Positions 1 through 12,690 of a stretch of DNA of 54,074 bases are shown here, piece after piece. Positions within the stretch are counted from its first letter, which is position 1. Each line of letters starts with the position of its first letter. Under the pieces are notes generated by a model. The model was given only the letters and a program-made list of their open reading frames with translations. It made no database searches and was not told the DNA's origin. The position numbers and the translations under genes are program-made. Origin of the DNA: Gnetum montanum (taxonomy: Eukaryota; Streptophyta; Gnetopsida; Gnetales; Gnetaceae); contig MNCI01004721.1 of the NCBI GenBank assembly GCA_015680685.1, forward strand, positions 3,712 to 57,785, read 5' to 3'.

Positions 1-519
1 TGACACTCTTGTGTAGGTTTGATATCTTTCGTTAAAGAGTTCTACCATTGTTGGCCAACATCAAAATGAATTTGGTTTTAACAATCTATACCATACTTTT
101 GCTTGGCCAACGAGTGTCATAGGAAAGAACTTGAGTTTTTGCCAACCGTTATCAATGTTTTTCCATGCACAAGCATCGTAGAAGGCTTGTAAATGTTGTT
201 GTAGGTCTAAGTCATAGCCTCCTCAAAAATTGGGAAAGTTGTTTAAATCGAGCCTAGGTAGGCGGCTCTCTTTACGATGCCTACGGGAGATCCAAATAGC
301 CTCTTGTATTTGCATTAGGCTTGCAGTGGCTAGTAGGGGTTCACCGTCATCGAGTCAGTTATGTTTTCGTGTGTTGGGATGATGTTGCCTTCATTTATGT
401 TTATAAGAAATCCCCACCTCGGATTGCGTACTCCAATCTTCATTGTCATATAATTCATTGGTTCTCCAATGAACTACCTTACTAGATGTGGCATTATCAT
501 AGTCTTGTAGGAGAGGCAT
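1..519 (-). pseudogene. gag: gag fragment of element 0 (degenerate)
   Basis: Gag is the structural protein that packages retroelement RNA in a cytoplasmic particle. The frame can start at the ATG at 519 (MPLLQDYDN...). It then reads GEPLLATASLMQIQEAIW and continues with the capsid-like block LNNFPNF, LQAFYDACAWKNIDNGWQ, FFPMTLVGQAKVWY and MVELFNERYQTY. These blocks match the gag of elements 1 to 3 (NNIPQFEGGYNADPQNHLQ, AFHDV, NIENEWQKLK). Internal stops are present, for example before GGYD and within the block before CWPTM. The frame runs off the left edge. The short N-terminus relative to the other copies is either a real structural variant or an old deletion. Confidence 0.75.
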
Positions 520-641
520 GATTGTAAAATTGTGTGTGAATTTGTATGTGACGTTTGCTAATTATTTCTCCCTAAAATATATATTGTTAATTCCTATACA
601 ATGACCTTGTATGATATAACTAATCTAGATAACTAGCACCA

Positions 642-659
642 TCCCTGGCAACAGCGCCA
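642..659 (-). other. Primer-binding site, tRNA-Asp type
   Basis: In element sense it reads TGGCGCTGTTGCCAGGGA, one base inside the LTR end. The complement of the plant tRNA-Asp(GTC) 3' end is expected as TGGCGCCGTTGCCGGGGA, so two bases differ. This fixes the element's direction and places it with tRNA-Asp-primed plant Ty3/gypsy elements. Confidence 0.85.
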
Positions 660-660
660 A

Positions 661-1428
661 TGATGAGTGGCGAGGTACCCCTACACTCAACCATACGCAT
701 ATGAGCATTTCACACATGATTCAGTCGAACTCTGCAGATGGACTAGTTGTGGTATCTAGATAATTACTCGTAGATCGCAGTTCGCTGTCTTCCCAAACTT
801 ACTTGTATTGTCAAGGTTATATGGTTAAGTAAGCTTGAGGTATATGATTTTTATAGCTTTTGTATTTTTTTATGTCTTCTGCAAATAAAGGAGAGGGAGA
901 GAGAACTAAGTGGCTAACTTACATTAATTATTCATTAATTAATTTCTAAATGTTCCTAACACCAGTATCCATTCCCACTCGCCATACACATCCTGAACTA
1001 GTGCAACGCTGCTGGGATTACCAAACACTAATCGTTACTGGGTTACCAAGCACTACACGCATGCTTGAAGTGGTCATACTAAGTGTACTTAACTAAGAGG
1101 ATTGAAGGTTGAGAGAGAGATTAATTAACTAGGAAAGCATTAAACATTCAACAATAATTCATTACTAATTAGCTTAATTTGTATGCTGCAAGGTTTATCA
1201 TAAAGTTTGTCTTTATTGTCGTACGCAAATGTGTGCTCAGGTACAAATTGCTCGAATAAAGATCCATTCACTCTATGACTCCTACTGCGGGCACACAAAA
1301 ATTATTCTAACTCTAGACTAATAAAATTGCAAGAGTTTGGCTAAGGGTCTAAGTCTAACTATATGGAACCAAGGGCACCGCCTCTTATTTATGGAAGATG
1401 AGGTAGGACATGATATCGCGGCTCATCA
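661..1428 (-). repeat. 5' LTR of element 0
   Basis: 768-bp LTR bounded by TGATGAG at 661 and CTCATCA at 1428 on the plus strand. In element sense it opens with one GATATC motif (about 1413-1418), then a TATA-like CATAAATA at 1393-1386, only 35 bp from the LTR edge. The AATAAA inverted repeat follows, with arms at 1255-1262 and 1210-1217. The U5 tail ends GGGGTACCTCGCCACTCATCA-like, as in the other copies. It has the shortest U3 of all LTRs here. Confidence 0.85.
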
Positions 1429-2314
1429 CCATCTATCTCAAACTCTTTTTTGCTACATTTGCATTTGGTGTTAGTTAATTGTATGCACACATTTTATTTG
1501 CTTTACTTTCTATATTACATGACCATCGTAAATCCCTATTTGATTTATAATTCTTCCTATAGAGTGTCTAGTCATAAAGCAAACAACTTGCATTGGTTTA
1601 TGCAATTGTTCTTGTTGAGAGAACATTTTGACCAAAACATATTTGGTGCTTTTAATGAAAGAGAAAACATAATGATAAGTATATACTCATAGGTGCCCTG
1701 TGTGTATTTGCTCTTGAATTTTTTTCTATCAATGTTTGTTTTCATTTCTACTCTCTAATATTAGTTTCATAATTATTTTTCTTAAACATTAGATGTATAG
1801 TAAACTCATGTAGATATTCTAAATCCCAAAACTGAAGTTAGCCTTAGTTTTATGCTTAGGTTTGTAAACTAACACTTTGCCTTGATTTTATTATTAGTAT
1901 TTTATGTTGGTTTTTTTTTTGATAAAGTGCAGAAGACTGAATAAATAGGTTGTGCAAGTGTAGCTTCGTTAGCATACATGCACAGGTGCAAATGTCTTAG
2001 TGTAATCAATGATTTTTCCTATATATATATATGATTCATGGTGGAAAAAAGGATTTTTTTTTTGTTTAGTCTTAACAAAACTCTTACAATTCATGTTTGA
2101 ACAGTTGTTTGGATTTCTCATTCAAGTGGTTATGGTTAGTTGTAATTATGTTTTCAATAATGTAGATAGAGATTAATTCATTCATGTTGGAACATTTTAC
2201 CTCATAGTTTACTTTAAATTTTATGCATTTTTTAATCATGTGATTAAGTAATAATTTTCTATAATGTATGTATTTTCATTACCTTAGTAAAAGTGGAATG
2301 AGTATGGTAAAAGA
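1429..2314. other. AT-rich intergenic stretch
   Basis: No gene, RNA or repeat structure that I can support. Only short chance open frames occur. Confidence 0.6.
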
Positions 2315-2345
2315 TTTTTTTTTTTTTTTTGGATGAAAAAGAAGA
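2315..2345 (-). repeat. Poly(T) tract, possible tail of a minus-strand retroposon
   Basis: Sixteen T residues (2315-2330) are followed by GGATGAAAAAGAAG and a TTTATT. Read on the minus strand this gives AATAAA, then CTTCTTTTTCATCC, then poly(A), an arrangement common at the 3' ends of plant LINEs. The DNA to the right (to about 3450) would be the body of such an element, but I could not recognise a reading frame in it. A plain homopolymer is the alternative. Confidence 0.4.
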
Positions 2346-5069
2346 ACTTTATTCCATAGTGGTTGGATCACCTATGGTTAAAAAAAAGTGAATAATTTTT
2401 GAAACATCCAAGGGGATTATTGATCTAGAAGGTAAGATAAATATCCCATTAACCAATCAAGATCGTAAGCATAAATCAAAATAAAATAAAAAGTTAAGAA
2501 CCATTAGCCAAAACATAAGTTTTGAATAGAAATGAAGGGATCATACCTCATCATAGTAACTGACATAAAGAAAATAAAGGATATCTAACTATATAATAAC
2601 TAAAAATAAAACCAATAACACAAAAGGGAATCCAAAACATCCAAACTAAAACTATCAAAATGAAGAAGGCATACTCCTACAATCATACATATAACAAAAA
2701 TAGGCCTAATCTTAAGAATTCTTAATACTATTATGGTTCTAGTTATTATCTTTAATCATGGATTCTTCTTGTAGATCTTCATCATTAGTAATACCCATTA
2801 ATATATACTTAGACATAGTAGCATTAGAAATAGTTTCTATTCTTTCTTTCCAACACCTAAAACTTTAGTAATTGGACTTTAAGGGTCTCCAACAAACCAA
2901 CAAAACTAGAAGGATTTTCTTTGAATGTTTGAAGGAGGCCAAACACAAGACTACATAGAATATGAAATTGATCTACAACCAAATTAAGGCCTCCATCATT
3001 CAAGAAATCCAAAAGAGAGGATCTACACTACTACAACCCAATAGGAACATTCGTCTATCATTTGCTTTTGATAACTTTCTTATAGGTATTGGCATCTATG
3101 TTGTTTTTAGATTTCATAGTTACCTACATCTTTTTAAGCATGATAGTAGATGATGAAGGTTTTGCTCCTTTTTTTGATTTCTACAACACCAATTTTTCCT
3201 CTAGTGTCTTCTTCAATGGTTTTTGGCTCTTCAATTTTTACATCCCAACACTAATGGATGTGCATATGCATGTTCTTTAAACTTGTCCTAGAAATTTAAT
3301 GTAAAAATGATCATAATTAAAGTCTTCTTGTGATAATAGAAATAATTTTTCACAACTTTTCAAATCCTAGGTATTCCATCCTTATTATGTGTTGCTCCTC
3401 CATAGACAAAAAAATCTAATTTCACATGAAGTAAGGAGTGGCAAGGACATTCTCTTTAAACATGGTGAATATTGCACTTATGTCAAAACCTTTAGTGCTA
3501 AACATGTTTGACTTAGTTTCCCAAAAATCAGTAATTAATTAGTTTTGCTACTCAATAGTTAATGCATGAATTCAAAAGAATGATATTGAGCTAGCATAGC
3601 AAATGCTTATTGCTCTAGATTTTATATTACTTGTACTACTAGTTAGCTTTAGTTTTAGCCTATTTTAATTTCTAGTAATTATGGATTAAACAAGATTATG
3701 AATTCCTTGATCACATTTAATCATACATTATAAACCCACTAGAAATAGAAAAACAAGTTATGATCTACCCACACTACTCTTAGTCCTTTATTCTATGTTC
3801 ATGAATTATGATACAGTCTACAAATACACTCATAGATTCATATGATTTGGCATGAGACATTCTCAATGTTCATTAGCTTTAACATTCAAAATTAGTTTAA
3901 TAGAAATATATGTTATTTCTTACATAATCTTTAGACTTATAAGCTTGGTTTTCTATTTCTGAATGATGACATTAACGTTAATGAGAAGGCCCCTAAAGTA
4001 GCTTTCTCAAGGGAAGTATTTGCCAAAGATAGCTTGTTTATCCTATTTAATGAAGGTATTGATTGAACTATTGTAAGTGCATCTAGCCCCTTAATAGGAG
4101 CATGGTAGGTACCTCATGTTTCTTTTTCACTAGATCTAATCTCTATATGCTTTGTTGATGTAAGGTTCTCTACTAAGCTAGACTTGCCCTATAATTTGTT
4201 TCCTCTAGAAAACTCCATATTTCTCTTTTTGAACATGAACCTAGCCCTTTAGTAACCTTTTTTGATATAGCTCAACTTGCATTCTTCTTACTGCATCTAT
4301 ACCTTTTACCCTTTCTCAATGTTTTATTCTTCTATTTATATCACACGTATCTTTTTACATCAATTTCTAATATTTCCACTATATTTTCTCCTTATATGCT
4401 TAATATTTCTTAACTCATTTCCTTTATGCCTCTTCAACTTCAAGTAGGTTCATCATTCTATTTTCATAATTTTCTTCCTATTACAAGATTTTTCTATCAT
4501 GACCCAAACCATAGAAGACTAGCCAAGGACTATAGCTACTCTTCATATAGGTACTTCAAATTTCTCCTTAGCTAAATTTTTCAATGAGTCAATTCATCTA
4601 AGCATCTCATCTACTACTCTTCATAAGAGCATATCCCTTTTAATGTCTATAAAAGAATTGAAGAGATACTACACCCTACCACACACTTCTATTTTGTCCC
4701 TTCAATAATAGTTTATTTAGTTTGTGGAAACGTTCACATATAAATTTTTTAACCAAGGTACTTTCCATAAGTTTCTTATCATCAAATAGGATCTAAATGA
4801 AGAAATTAACAAGTCTATCTAGATATGGTTAGTGGTATTATTTGTGTCTCTATTAAAGAAATTTTTTTAAAATTATTTCAAAGTGGTATGAATGATTTCA
4901 TTAAAGTTACAATGGTTTACTCTAGATGTAAATCCTAAAACGATGCCTTCATGGTGGCTAAATACATTAAATTTGTCTAGATTGTACTACTTTTAAAAGT
5001 AAGACTAATAAGGTCCACACAAGAAAATGAAATAGATTCAATTTTCTAGAAAGGATTTAGGTGACAACA
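2346..5069. other. Non-genic AT-rich DNA
   Basis: No coding region supported. The part up to about 3450 may belong to the retroposon whose tail is at 2315. The region from about 4790 to 5069 may contain the eroded upstream part of the LINE that becomes readable after 5070. Two small overlapping open frames near 2962-3280 show no family resemblance. Confidence 0.5.
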
Positions 5070-6500
5070 TTCTACTATATATTATCTGATCACTTTAAAA
5101 CATCTTAATAATAGAGCAAAAGATCCATATAAGAAAAATTTTATATGCTTTATAGATTTTTCTAAGCCCCATGACTCTATTATTCAAAGTAAGTCATTGA
5201 GTTGCTTGGAAAATTTAGAAGTTCCAAGCACATTGTTATTAATTATTCAAAAAACTTTACAAAAAGGTATGCATTCAGTTTACAAATGGGCAAGAAATAA
5301 TTTTATTTAGTAGTTTTATCATTGTTAAACAATGATATCTTCTCTCTTTTACTTTATTTGGTTTTTTTATTGATGAACTTCAAGAGTGGATGGGTAAAAT
5401 AATAACTCATTTTGAAATTATAATTGAAAGTATTATTATTAGACTCTTCCTCTATGTTGATGATGTTTCCTAAATTTCAAATTCAATGGAAGGATTAAAG
5501 AAAATTCTTAAATACTATTAATGACTTTTGTTGGCATTCAAGAATAAAAGTTACTATCCAAAAAAATTATGATTTGTAGCACATGAAATAAGATGGAAAA
5601 TTGTATTATAGGAGATGAATCTATGAACATAATTTCCTCTTATAAATATCTTGGCCTAAAATGCCCTTTCAATTACACATAGGATTAATGCATTACTTAA
5701 AGAACTGCAAGTGGTATCAAAGCCGTGTCCAAAAACAACTTTATCATATCATTATTCAACTTATTATTCATTATGGATATGTTCTATGGGGCCCTACACT
5801 ATCAAATAAATATTAGAAACAAATAGAAGAAATTTAGATGCATTTTTTAATGCTCTATGAATTTAAAGTGAAAAGATAAACACAATATGATATTATACTT
5901 CTTGAAGCAAAGACAATGTCATTAGCGATTTAAGCTATTTATCAATTTCTAACCTACGCATAATCTTTCTACATCTTCATTGGATAAATATTTCAAAAAT
6001 CGATGATTAAAACACATGATAAATGATGACTTCATGAAGGAGTTCTATTACTTAATAAATTAAATATTCAATAGTACATTCTTTATGTTAATCCCAATTA
6101 AATTTGTAATTTGGTAAAATAAGCAATATATCAAAAAATTTAGAAAAATATAGAAAGCAAAAAATGTTTTTATTTGAATAATATAAAGGGAGGCTTTAAA
6201 TCAAAAGAAAATTATTTATTAGCTATTATTTCTAATAAAATATGATTCACAATTAGTAGAGCATGGATATATATATGCAATACAAATAACATTGAAGATG
6301 AATACCATATTTTCTTGCACTGTATTACATTAGAGCATATTAAACATAGATGTAATACTACAATTGCAAATTTGGTTGATTTATTTCAAACGCTACCAAG
6401 GATACTTGGTAATATTATTAATGGTAATTTCAAAACTCATAGCATGTATATTTCTATTGTCCCATAGGTCCAGAGGGTCTATGGATGTAATAAAATTTTA
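5070..6500 (+). pseudogene. Degenerate LINE (non-LTR) reverse transcriptase
   Basis: LINE reverse transcriptases copy their own RNA at a nicked chromosomal target. Several hallmark blocks survive, split by stops and frame changes. About 5348-5464 reads TLFGFFIDELQEWMGKI, followed downstream by RLFLYVDDVS, with the catalytic YVDD box at 5453-5464. Next come NSMEGLKKI and a WHSRIKV-like block, then SSYKYLGLKCPFNYT near 5640-5685. A C-terminal thumb region near 5760-5960 carries the pattern GYVLWGP, QIEEI, FKVKR and YDIILLEAKTM. A possible C-terminal Cys/His motif is at 6275-6325 (CNTNNIEDEYHIFLHC). No endonuclease domain could be read. The piece ends near 6500 in TATGGATGTAATAAAATTTT. It is an inactive, probably 5'-truncated copy. 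Confidence 0.75.
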
Positions 6501-8548
6501 GCTTCAATTTCAATTTCAATAAGGTAGCATCTAAAAGAGAAGTCTTAGTTAGGCTACCTCTTCTATCCTAACTTTTCAAAAACTTACATGGATGATAGTT
6601 GCCACTACCTAACCTCAAGCTTAAGCTCTATCAAAGCAAAAAATTTATAATAATTAGGCTCAAAAGAAATATTAAAAGGATAGTTCGTCCTACCATAACT
6701 TGTATTTTAAGCACTTCAAATGAGTTTTCATGCTCTACAGAAGGGTGAATATAATACTAGAAAGTCTCTAAATAGTTTAAAGTCAAGTTCTAAAAAATTC
6801 ATGAGCTTATTTTAAATCATTTTTAATGTGCACAAAGTAATCCAAAGTTATCTAGCTCATATGACATTAATAAGATCTACTATTATAAACAAGGTCATAG
6901 ACACAACACTAATCATTAGAATGCATTAAATGATGTCATTTAAATGTTCTCAACATTTTGGCATAGATGGAAATTCAAAATTTGTAGATTTTCAAAAATT
7001 CTCTTAAGACTTATACTACTATATTAACATTCAAGCTTGCAGAGAATTTTAAACTAAGACAACCCCTTGTTTTGAGGTCATCCTTAGTTTTTACATTTCA
7101 TCAATAACAACAAGGCATTAGGATGACTTCTTTTATCTTATTTTATTCATAATCTTATGTGATAGTTACAACATCTCATCACCCTTGTACTCTTATAGCT
7201 TACTCATCTCTTCTTGTAACTTATTTATATTTTTTCTAATGTGAGTACATCTCCTCTTCAAGATCAAAGTTGTCACTAAAAGTTACTTAAAGATATAAGG
7301 GTATCATTAGATTTTCTATCAGAGAAAGAAGTTATTGATTTTCTCTTCTACATTCTTAACTAGGATTCACACTACATAGTCTTTCAAGGAGAAAACATCA
7401 AAACAAATGCAATGACATGAATGGTGAACAAGTCATTGGTCTACATCTCTATCAAGATTGAAAATTACATATTGTTAATGGTGCATATTGGCCTATAGTA
7501 GTAAAGTGTCTTAATTAAATATTATTTCATGACTTGTAGTAGAGTGCCTTAGTTTCCAAAATAGGTAATCCCTTCTAATTTCTCTTCTTTTCCTTATTAG
7601 TGCTAGGGTAGATGTTGAAAGGAGTATAAATTTCTATTTTCTATTAAAGATAAAATTTCTTCTTTTATCATCTTCATAGTGATTTGTGATTACTCTTATT
7701 CATGTCATACTTGATAGACCTTGGTTGGCCTTTTATTATGTTGTCTAATCTTCCATCCATCAAAAAATTCATTTTTCTTACTAGAATGAGAAAATAGTTA
7801 TTTTAGATGAGAACCCTTATGCTACTCCTTCTATTTCTTTTACCACCAATAACCCATGCTTGTCCCATATACTTAATGCACCTAAACTTTCTATTCCTTG
7901 ATTCAAACCCATCATCAAATTTAAGGACTTGGTCTTTGGTGGTCTAGATATTGCTTCTTTCTTGAATGTCATTAGTTATTATTCTATGCTTTGCAAAGCC
8001 ATGAAGGTCATAACCAAATAGGATTCTACCTAAGCATGATCATGTAAGAATCTTTACACTTTGTACATACTGTTCTACTTTCAATGAAGTTTTTTCTTTT
8101 AAAAGTTTTTCGAAATAATTATACAAACTATGTCTTCAAACATATTATTATTTCACTTGGCATTTATCCAAGTCTTAATACCTTTTTAGCATCATCATCA
8201 ATTTTACTAATTTTCTAAACATCATTAGCAAGTTCATCTTTAAAACTGACATCAAAGTTTTTCATCACTAGCATATTTCAACCGAATTCTTGAAATCAAA
8301 GGTAAAAATAACTGACACTACTTTTTCATTAATTTTGAAACTAACATCAAAACTAATATTCTATGTTGGTTTACAATAATTTTGATTTTTAAACTTCTAC
8401 AATTTAGATCTACATATTAATATTCAAATTGACATTCAAAATTACTTTCCACATTAATCTGGATTTATTTATAAGTTAACATCAAAATTGATGGCCAACA
8501 TCACTTTTCCTTTTGTCTTCTCTAGCACTTTTGAATTAATATCTATCA
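6501..8548. other. Non-genic AT-rich DNA
   Basis: I see no gene or clear repeat boundary. A block at about 8180-8480 has coding-like periodicity on the minus strand (repeats of Phe-Asp-Val-like residues) but no sustained frame. Confidence 0.5.
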
Positions 8549-8978
8549 TGTCACCATTCCCAAATGGTGTCATTTTGTAACCATGATGATGTTGATATGC
8601 AAAAAATCACATAATTAATGTAATAATATTCAAAAAGACATGTTGTGATAATGGGCATGTTTCTTGATGTGAATTATGGATGTTTAATCTAAGGTATTTA
8701 TACCTAGGAATTAGAGGTTGGATCAACATGCAATTGCATAGTTAGTAAAGGTGAGTGACAAAGTTGAGTGAAGCAAGACAAGAAGTGGATTAGCTATTCC
8801 TTCTAGCTAGGTACAAGTCTAACCATGGTGGCAATGTTGGATTAGCTCTAAGGGATATATGCTTAATGAAAACAACCCTAAGGAACCCTCATACCATGAA
8901 CTAGACACACTCATTACACATAATGTCAAATGTTATGTATATTTAACATTCACCATGACATCTTGAACTAAGATGTCA
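8549..8978 (+). repeat. 5' LTR of the copia-like element
   Basis: About 430 bp, starting TGTCACC and ending AGATGTCA. It contains a TATA-like TATTTATACC near 8697-8706. The stretch from ATATGCAAAAAATCACATAA through CCTTCTAGCTAGGTACAAG to CATTACACATAATGTCAAAT aligns with the 3' copy at roughly 70 percent by eye. The exact right end is less certain than the left. Confidence 0.55.
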
Positions 8979-8982
8979 TAAA

Positions 8983-8994
8983 TGGTATTAGAAC
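8983..8994 (+). other. Primer-binding site, initiator tRNA-Met type
   Basis: TGGTATTAGAAC, against the standard plant copia site TGGTATCAGAGC. The two mismatches are C-to-T and G-to-A. It sits four bases after the LTR end, as usual for Ty1/copia. Confidence 0.6.
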
Positions 8995-11900
8995 AAACCA
9001 TAACCCATGGTAATTTAGAATCAACGAATGACCATGCTGTAATAATAAATCATAAGGCACGATCCAATGTGAATTGCAAAGCATTAGTAGAGGTACATCA
9101 TGTTTAAGATAAAATATGCACATGAAGTACATCAACATTTATGGATATAGAGCTCGTAGGGATGAAGGACCAACAAGTACATTAGATGTAGGAGATTCAT
9201 TTTAGGTAATACTTACCAATTTTATTATAGTTGTATGAGGATTAAAACTATTAGGTCACAACTTAGCAAACCAATTAAATAATCCTTAGTATTTTTCCTC
9301 ACAAGGTTAGCAATCATAGTAAAAGTCTTCTAAGACTTCTCTTTGCAATGGATCTTGCCTTCCCTTAACTCACAAACCTTGATAACCTAATATCCTATAC
9401 CCCTTAGCTAGGTATAACAACCAAAAAAGTCCTTTTATTAATATAAGAAAGTCAAGCTAATTATCAACTAGTAATGATCATTAGCAAGGAGTTTGTAGGA
9501 AATTGACACTTCTTAGATAATAATAATGTCTTTTATCTTGCTAACCTTCTCCTAAAGATTAGATACCAAACCTAATAATCCTTATGTCCCCACCCTATAA
9601 TTCCATCCATAAGTCAAGTAACCAAGGTTAATTTGGACAAAATAGGTCATTTTAGTTTATTAAAATTAAAAAAATTTAACATAGTTTTTCTATCCTTAAA
9701 AAAATGTCCCAAGAAACTTTCAACTTTGGGAAAAAGGCCCAAAAAACATTAGAATTTTAATTTGTGGATTGAAAATTATATTTGGAAAGTTGAAAAAAAT
9801 GACTAGCTAAGAAGGATGTAAGAGTTGAATTTTAGCAAGTAGCACATCTTCTATTCAAATCCCAGATCTAACATTTTATTAAACAAAAAAAAACACCAAA
9901 TTTAATTAATTGATTTTCCATATGTTTGAAAAATTCCAAGAAATTTCATAACCTAGACATATGTTATCTGATTGCAACAAATACATAGTTGTTTTCTAGG
10001 TTTTCAACATTCTCAATATAATGGCATAATTAGTTTTAATACCTAGGGCATAGAAAATTAATTAATAATTTTAGATGAGAAATAAAATAAATATTGTAGT
10101 ATTTAAAATATGAAAAATGTTAAAATATTATAACTTGAACATTTTATATCTATTTGAGACAAATGGATAGTCATTTTTAACATTTTTTAGTCTTTTGAAT
10201 CCATCAATGAGGTCGACCCAACATTTAAGTCATGATTTAAGTCAAGTCATATAGATCTATAATTTCATTAATATAACCTTTTCTTAATACTTAGACCATA
10301 GAATTTCATAACTAGGTATAATTATCCCAATAACATCCTTAAATAATGGGTCTTTAATTCCTAAAACTAATTCTAGGTTTTTGAAGCCTGGATGGTCATT
10401 AGTTACATTGCTAAAGTAAGTGTTCTAAAGAGAGTAGAAAGGTTATTAAGAACATAAGGAATAAATCAATATCATTACCAGTCCAATGAATTAAGCAATT
10501 TGAGAATGAGTTGGCAAACTATAAATGTAATAAAGATTTATACTAATCCAACTAGCAATCAAATCATTTGGCAAAGATTGACCATTATGGAAAATCGTAA
10601 CCTTGTCCTAATAAGGTATATGATACTTGTGAGAAGAAATTAGTCAAGAGAGAATCCAAAAATGAGCATGAAGATCGCAACATACAATGTGTTTGCAAGG
10701 TCCCTATCTAATGAAGAACAACATCCACTAGGTCTGCCTTAGGCCTTAGATTAACATGAATACTTATATCCACATGTCCTTGTACAGTTACAAGATTTTA
10801 ATGATGATATCTTAGGTCTACTAGAATTCTTATCTTTGATGTTCTTATACCAATTATGAATTGATCTAATAAATTTGGAATAAAAATGTGTTTTTAAGCA
10901 AAAAGGTTCTTATGATGATTCTTCATTTGAGCGCTATAAGCTAGCCTATTATAGGAACCATAACATGAATGGTTGCACAATCTTCTACAAAAAATACAAG
11001 ATCAAGTTAATAAAAAGATTCAAATGTAGATTAGAAGACATCATTTTATTGATATTTCAAACCTTTGACTCATGAGGAAGAAAGAACAATCAAGATTCCA
11101 AAGAAACCATATAACTTTGGAATTGGTACTTAAAATATAGTCATTAATAAGATGTATATTTGTGGTCAATATACATTTGATCCCTGACCATACATCAAAA
11201 AATGTTAAACTTTGTCAAGTATTTTATGTAATTAATCAAATCAAGACAAGCTTGAACTAAGATCTATTCCTAACTTATATGAGTCCTCACCCAATATCAT
11301 TCATTTTTTGTGGAGAGTTTAATGTGAAAAATGGAAGTGGTATTCATCAATTCTTATAAATATGAATGTGTGAAAAACTCTTTGGAAGAGGAACCAAATT
11401 TGAAGAATATGTTTCTTTCCATTCATCATACAATCCCTTTGGCCAGTGCATACTTTGCCTACTTTGAATCATTAGTAGATAAGTTGAATCCTCAAATTCA
11501 AAAATTGATGTTACTAATTGATAATGTTCATTAACAATCATAATTTACTAATTATGCTGTAATGATTACTAAAGATAGGTCAACTTCCTTCTTCATCAAA
11601 ATGTTAGATTCCATTTGGTATGATACCTGATTCTTCCAAGTTATCAAGCTATTGGAGTGAATTCCCAGGGAAGAAATTAAGGAATAAGATCAAGCCCTAC
11701 CATCCTAAACAAGGCGCTCTAATCGTATAGCCCCTATGGAAAAATTATGCCAACATTCCTATTTTTAATTCCTCTTTATTATTTATTTATATTTAAAATT
11801 ACGCAAGAAAAATATCTTAGGATAATGCAAGTAGGAAGTGAGAATTTTCCCTATCTTCACTTGGATAACTAGAGACATGAGATGTGCATAGTGTACTCTA

Positions 11901-12171
11901 GTTAGAACTGGTGATTGGTGCTACGTAGACCTTTAATTCACCTCTTGTCATAACATAGTGATTGAAGTGATTTTTTGACATCATAAGATCTATTTATTTA
12001 AATATTCTTCTTACTTACATATTTATTGACAAAATAAGAAAAAGTACTTTAATATATTCAATTCCATTTTAAAAGAAGAAATCAAAGCATTAGAGCACTT
12101 GAGCACAAAAAGAGCACCAAAGAATAGAGGAAGAATCTTAATGCAAACTTATTTGATGATGAACTAAACAT
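8995..12171 (+). other. Internal region of the copia-like element, no readable genes
   Basis: Stops are frequent in all frames. The longest open stretch, 11331-11534, is 67 codons and matches no retroelement domain that I know. I could not find the gag zinc knuckle, integrase or RT motifs, so the assignment rests on the flanking LTR, PBS and PPT only. Confidence 0.45.
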
Positions 12172-12181
12172 GAGGGTATTG
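12172..12181 (+). other. Polypurine tract of the copia-like element
   Basis: GAGGGTATTG directly precedes the second TGTCAC repeat. It resembles an eroded form of the GGGGGAGATTG tract typical of plant copia elements. Confidence 0.5.
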
Positions 12182-12686
12182 TGTCACATCTCCATTTCCA
12201 AATAATGTAGTTCTATAACAAAGATGGTCTTGATATGTAACAAATCATGTAATTATTCTAAAAAATTACTTAAAGATGATGTTGTAATAATGAGCATGTC
12301 TTTTGAGATGACCTTTGAGGATTTGACCTAAGGTATGTATACCCAAGAATTAGAAGTTAAATTAGCATGGAGTTGCTAAGCTAGTACAGGTCAGTGATAA
12401 GATTAGATGAAGCAAGATAGAAAGTGGATAGGCCATCCCTTCTAACTAGTTATAGAATCATGGTGGTAGTGCTAGATTACCTCTTTGGGATAGATGTCAA
12501 AGGAAGATGCCCACAATGAACCCTCAAACCATGACCCAAATATACTTAATTATTCCACATTTCATAATTAATGAAGTTTCTTTTCTATTTTCTTCCATAT
12601 TGTCCCTACTTTATTCATTACACATAATGTCAAATGTTATATATATTTAATGAATTGGATTTCATAATGTCCAAGTTGATGCATCA
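12182..12686 (+). repeat. 3' LTR of the copia-like element
   Basis: About 505 bp, starting TGTCAC. It aligns with 8549-8978 except for an extra stretch of about 70 bp near 12540-12610, which explains the length difference. The shared end block ATTACACATAATGTCAAATG is at about 12618-12637. The right edge (GCATCA at 12686) is approximate. Confidence 0.55.
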
Positions 12687-12690
12687 TTTT

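Larger units (their letters stand above)
1..1428 (-). mobile_element. Element 0: 5' part of an Athila-like Ty3/gypsy element
   Basis: Minus-strand LTR retrotransposon cut by the left window edge. Reading leftwards from 1428 it shows a 5' LTR (1428-661), a tRNA-Asp primer-binding site (659-642) and the start of a gag frame (519-1). The LTR has the family ends TGATGAG and CTCATCA, and its tail matches the other LTRs in this window. The gag piece is clearly related to elements 1 to 3 but lacks their long N-terminal extension: the PBS to the EPLLA motif is about 300 nt here and about 1,000 nt in the others. The other LTR and pol lie outside the window, so the target duplication cannot be tested. 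Confidence 0.85.
8549..12690 (+). mobile_element. Ancient Ty1/copia-like LTR retrotransposon, degenerate
   Basis: Inferred from four signals in the right order. They are two related direct repeats (8549-8978 and 12182-about 12686), a PBS four bases after the first one (8983-8994), a purine-rich tract directly before the second one (12172-12181), and both repeats opening with TGTCAC. The PBS differs from the initiator-Met type TGGTATCAGAGC by two transitions. The internal 3.2 kb has no recognisable gag or pol, so the copy is either very old or non-coding. No clear target duplication was found. The element lies in the same direction as element 1. Confidence 0.6.

Noticed and set aside
11331-11541. 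Overlapping 60-70 codon open frames on both strands
   Set aside because: No domain resemblance, inside the eroded copia-like interior, and the two frames are shadows of each other.
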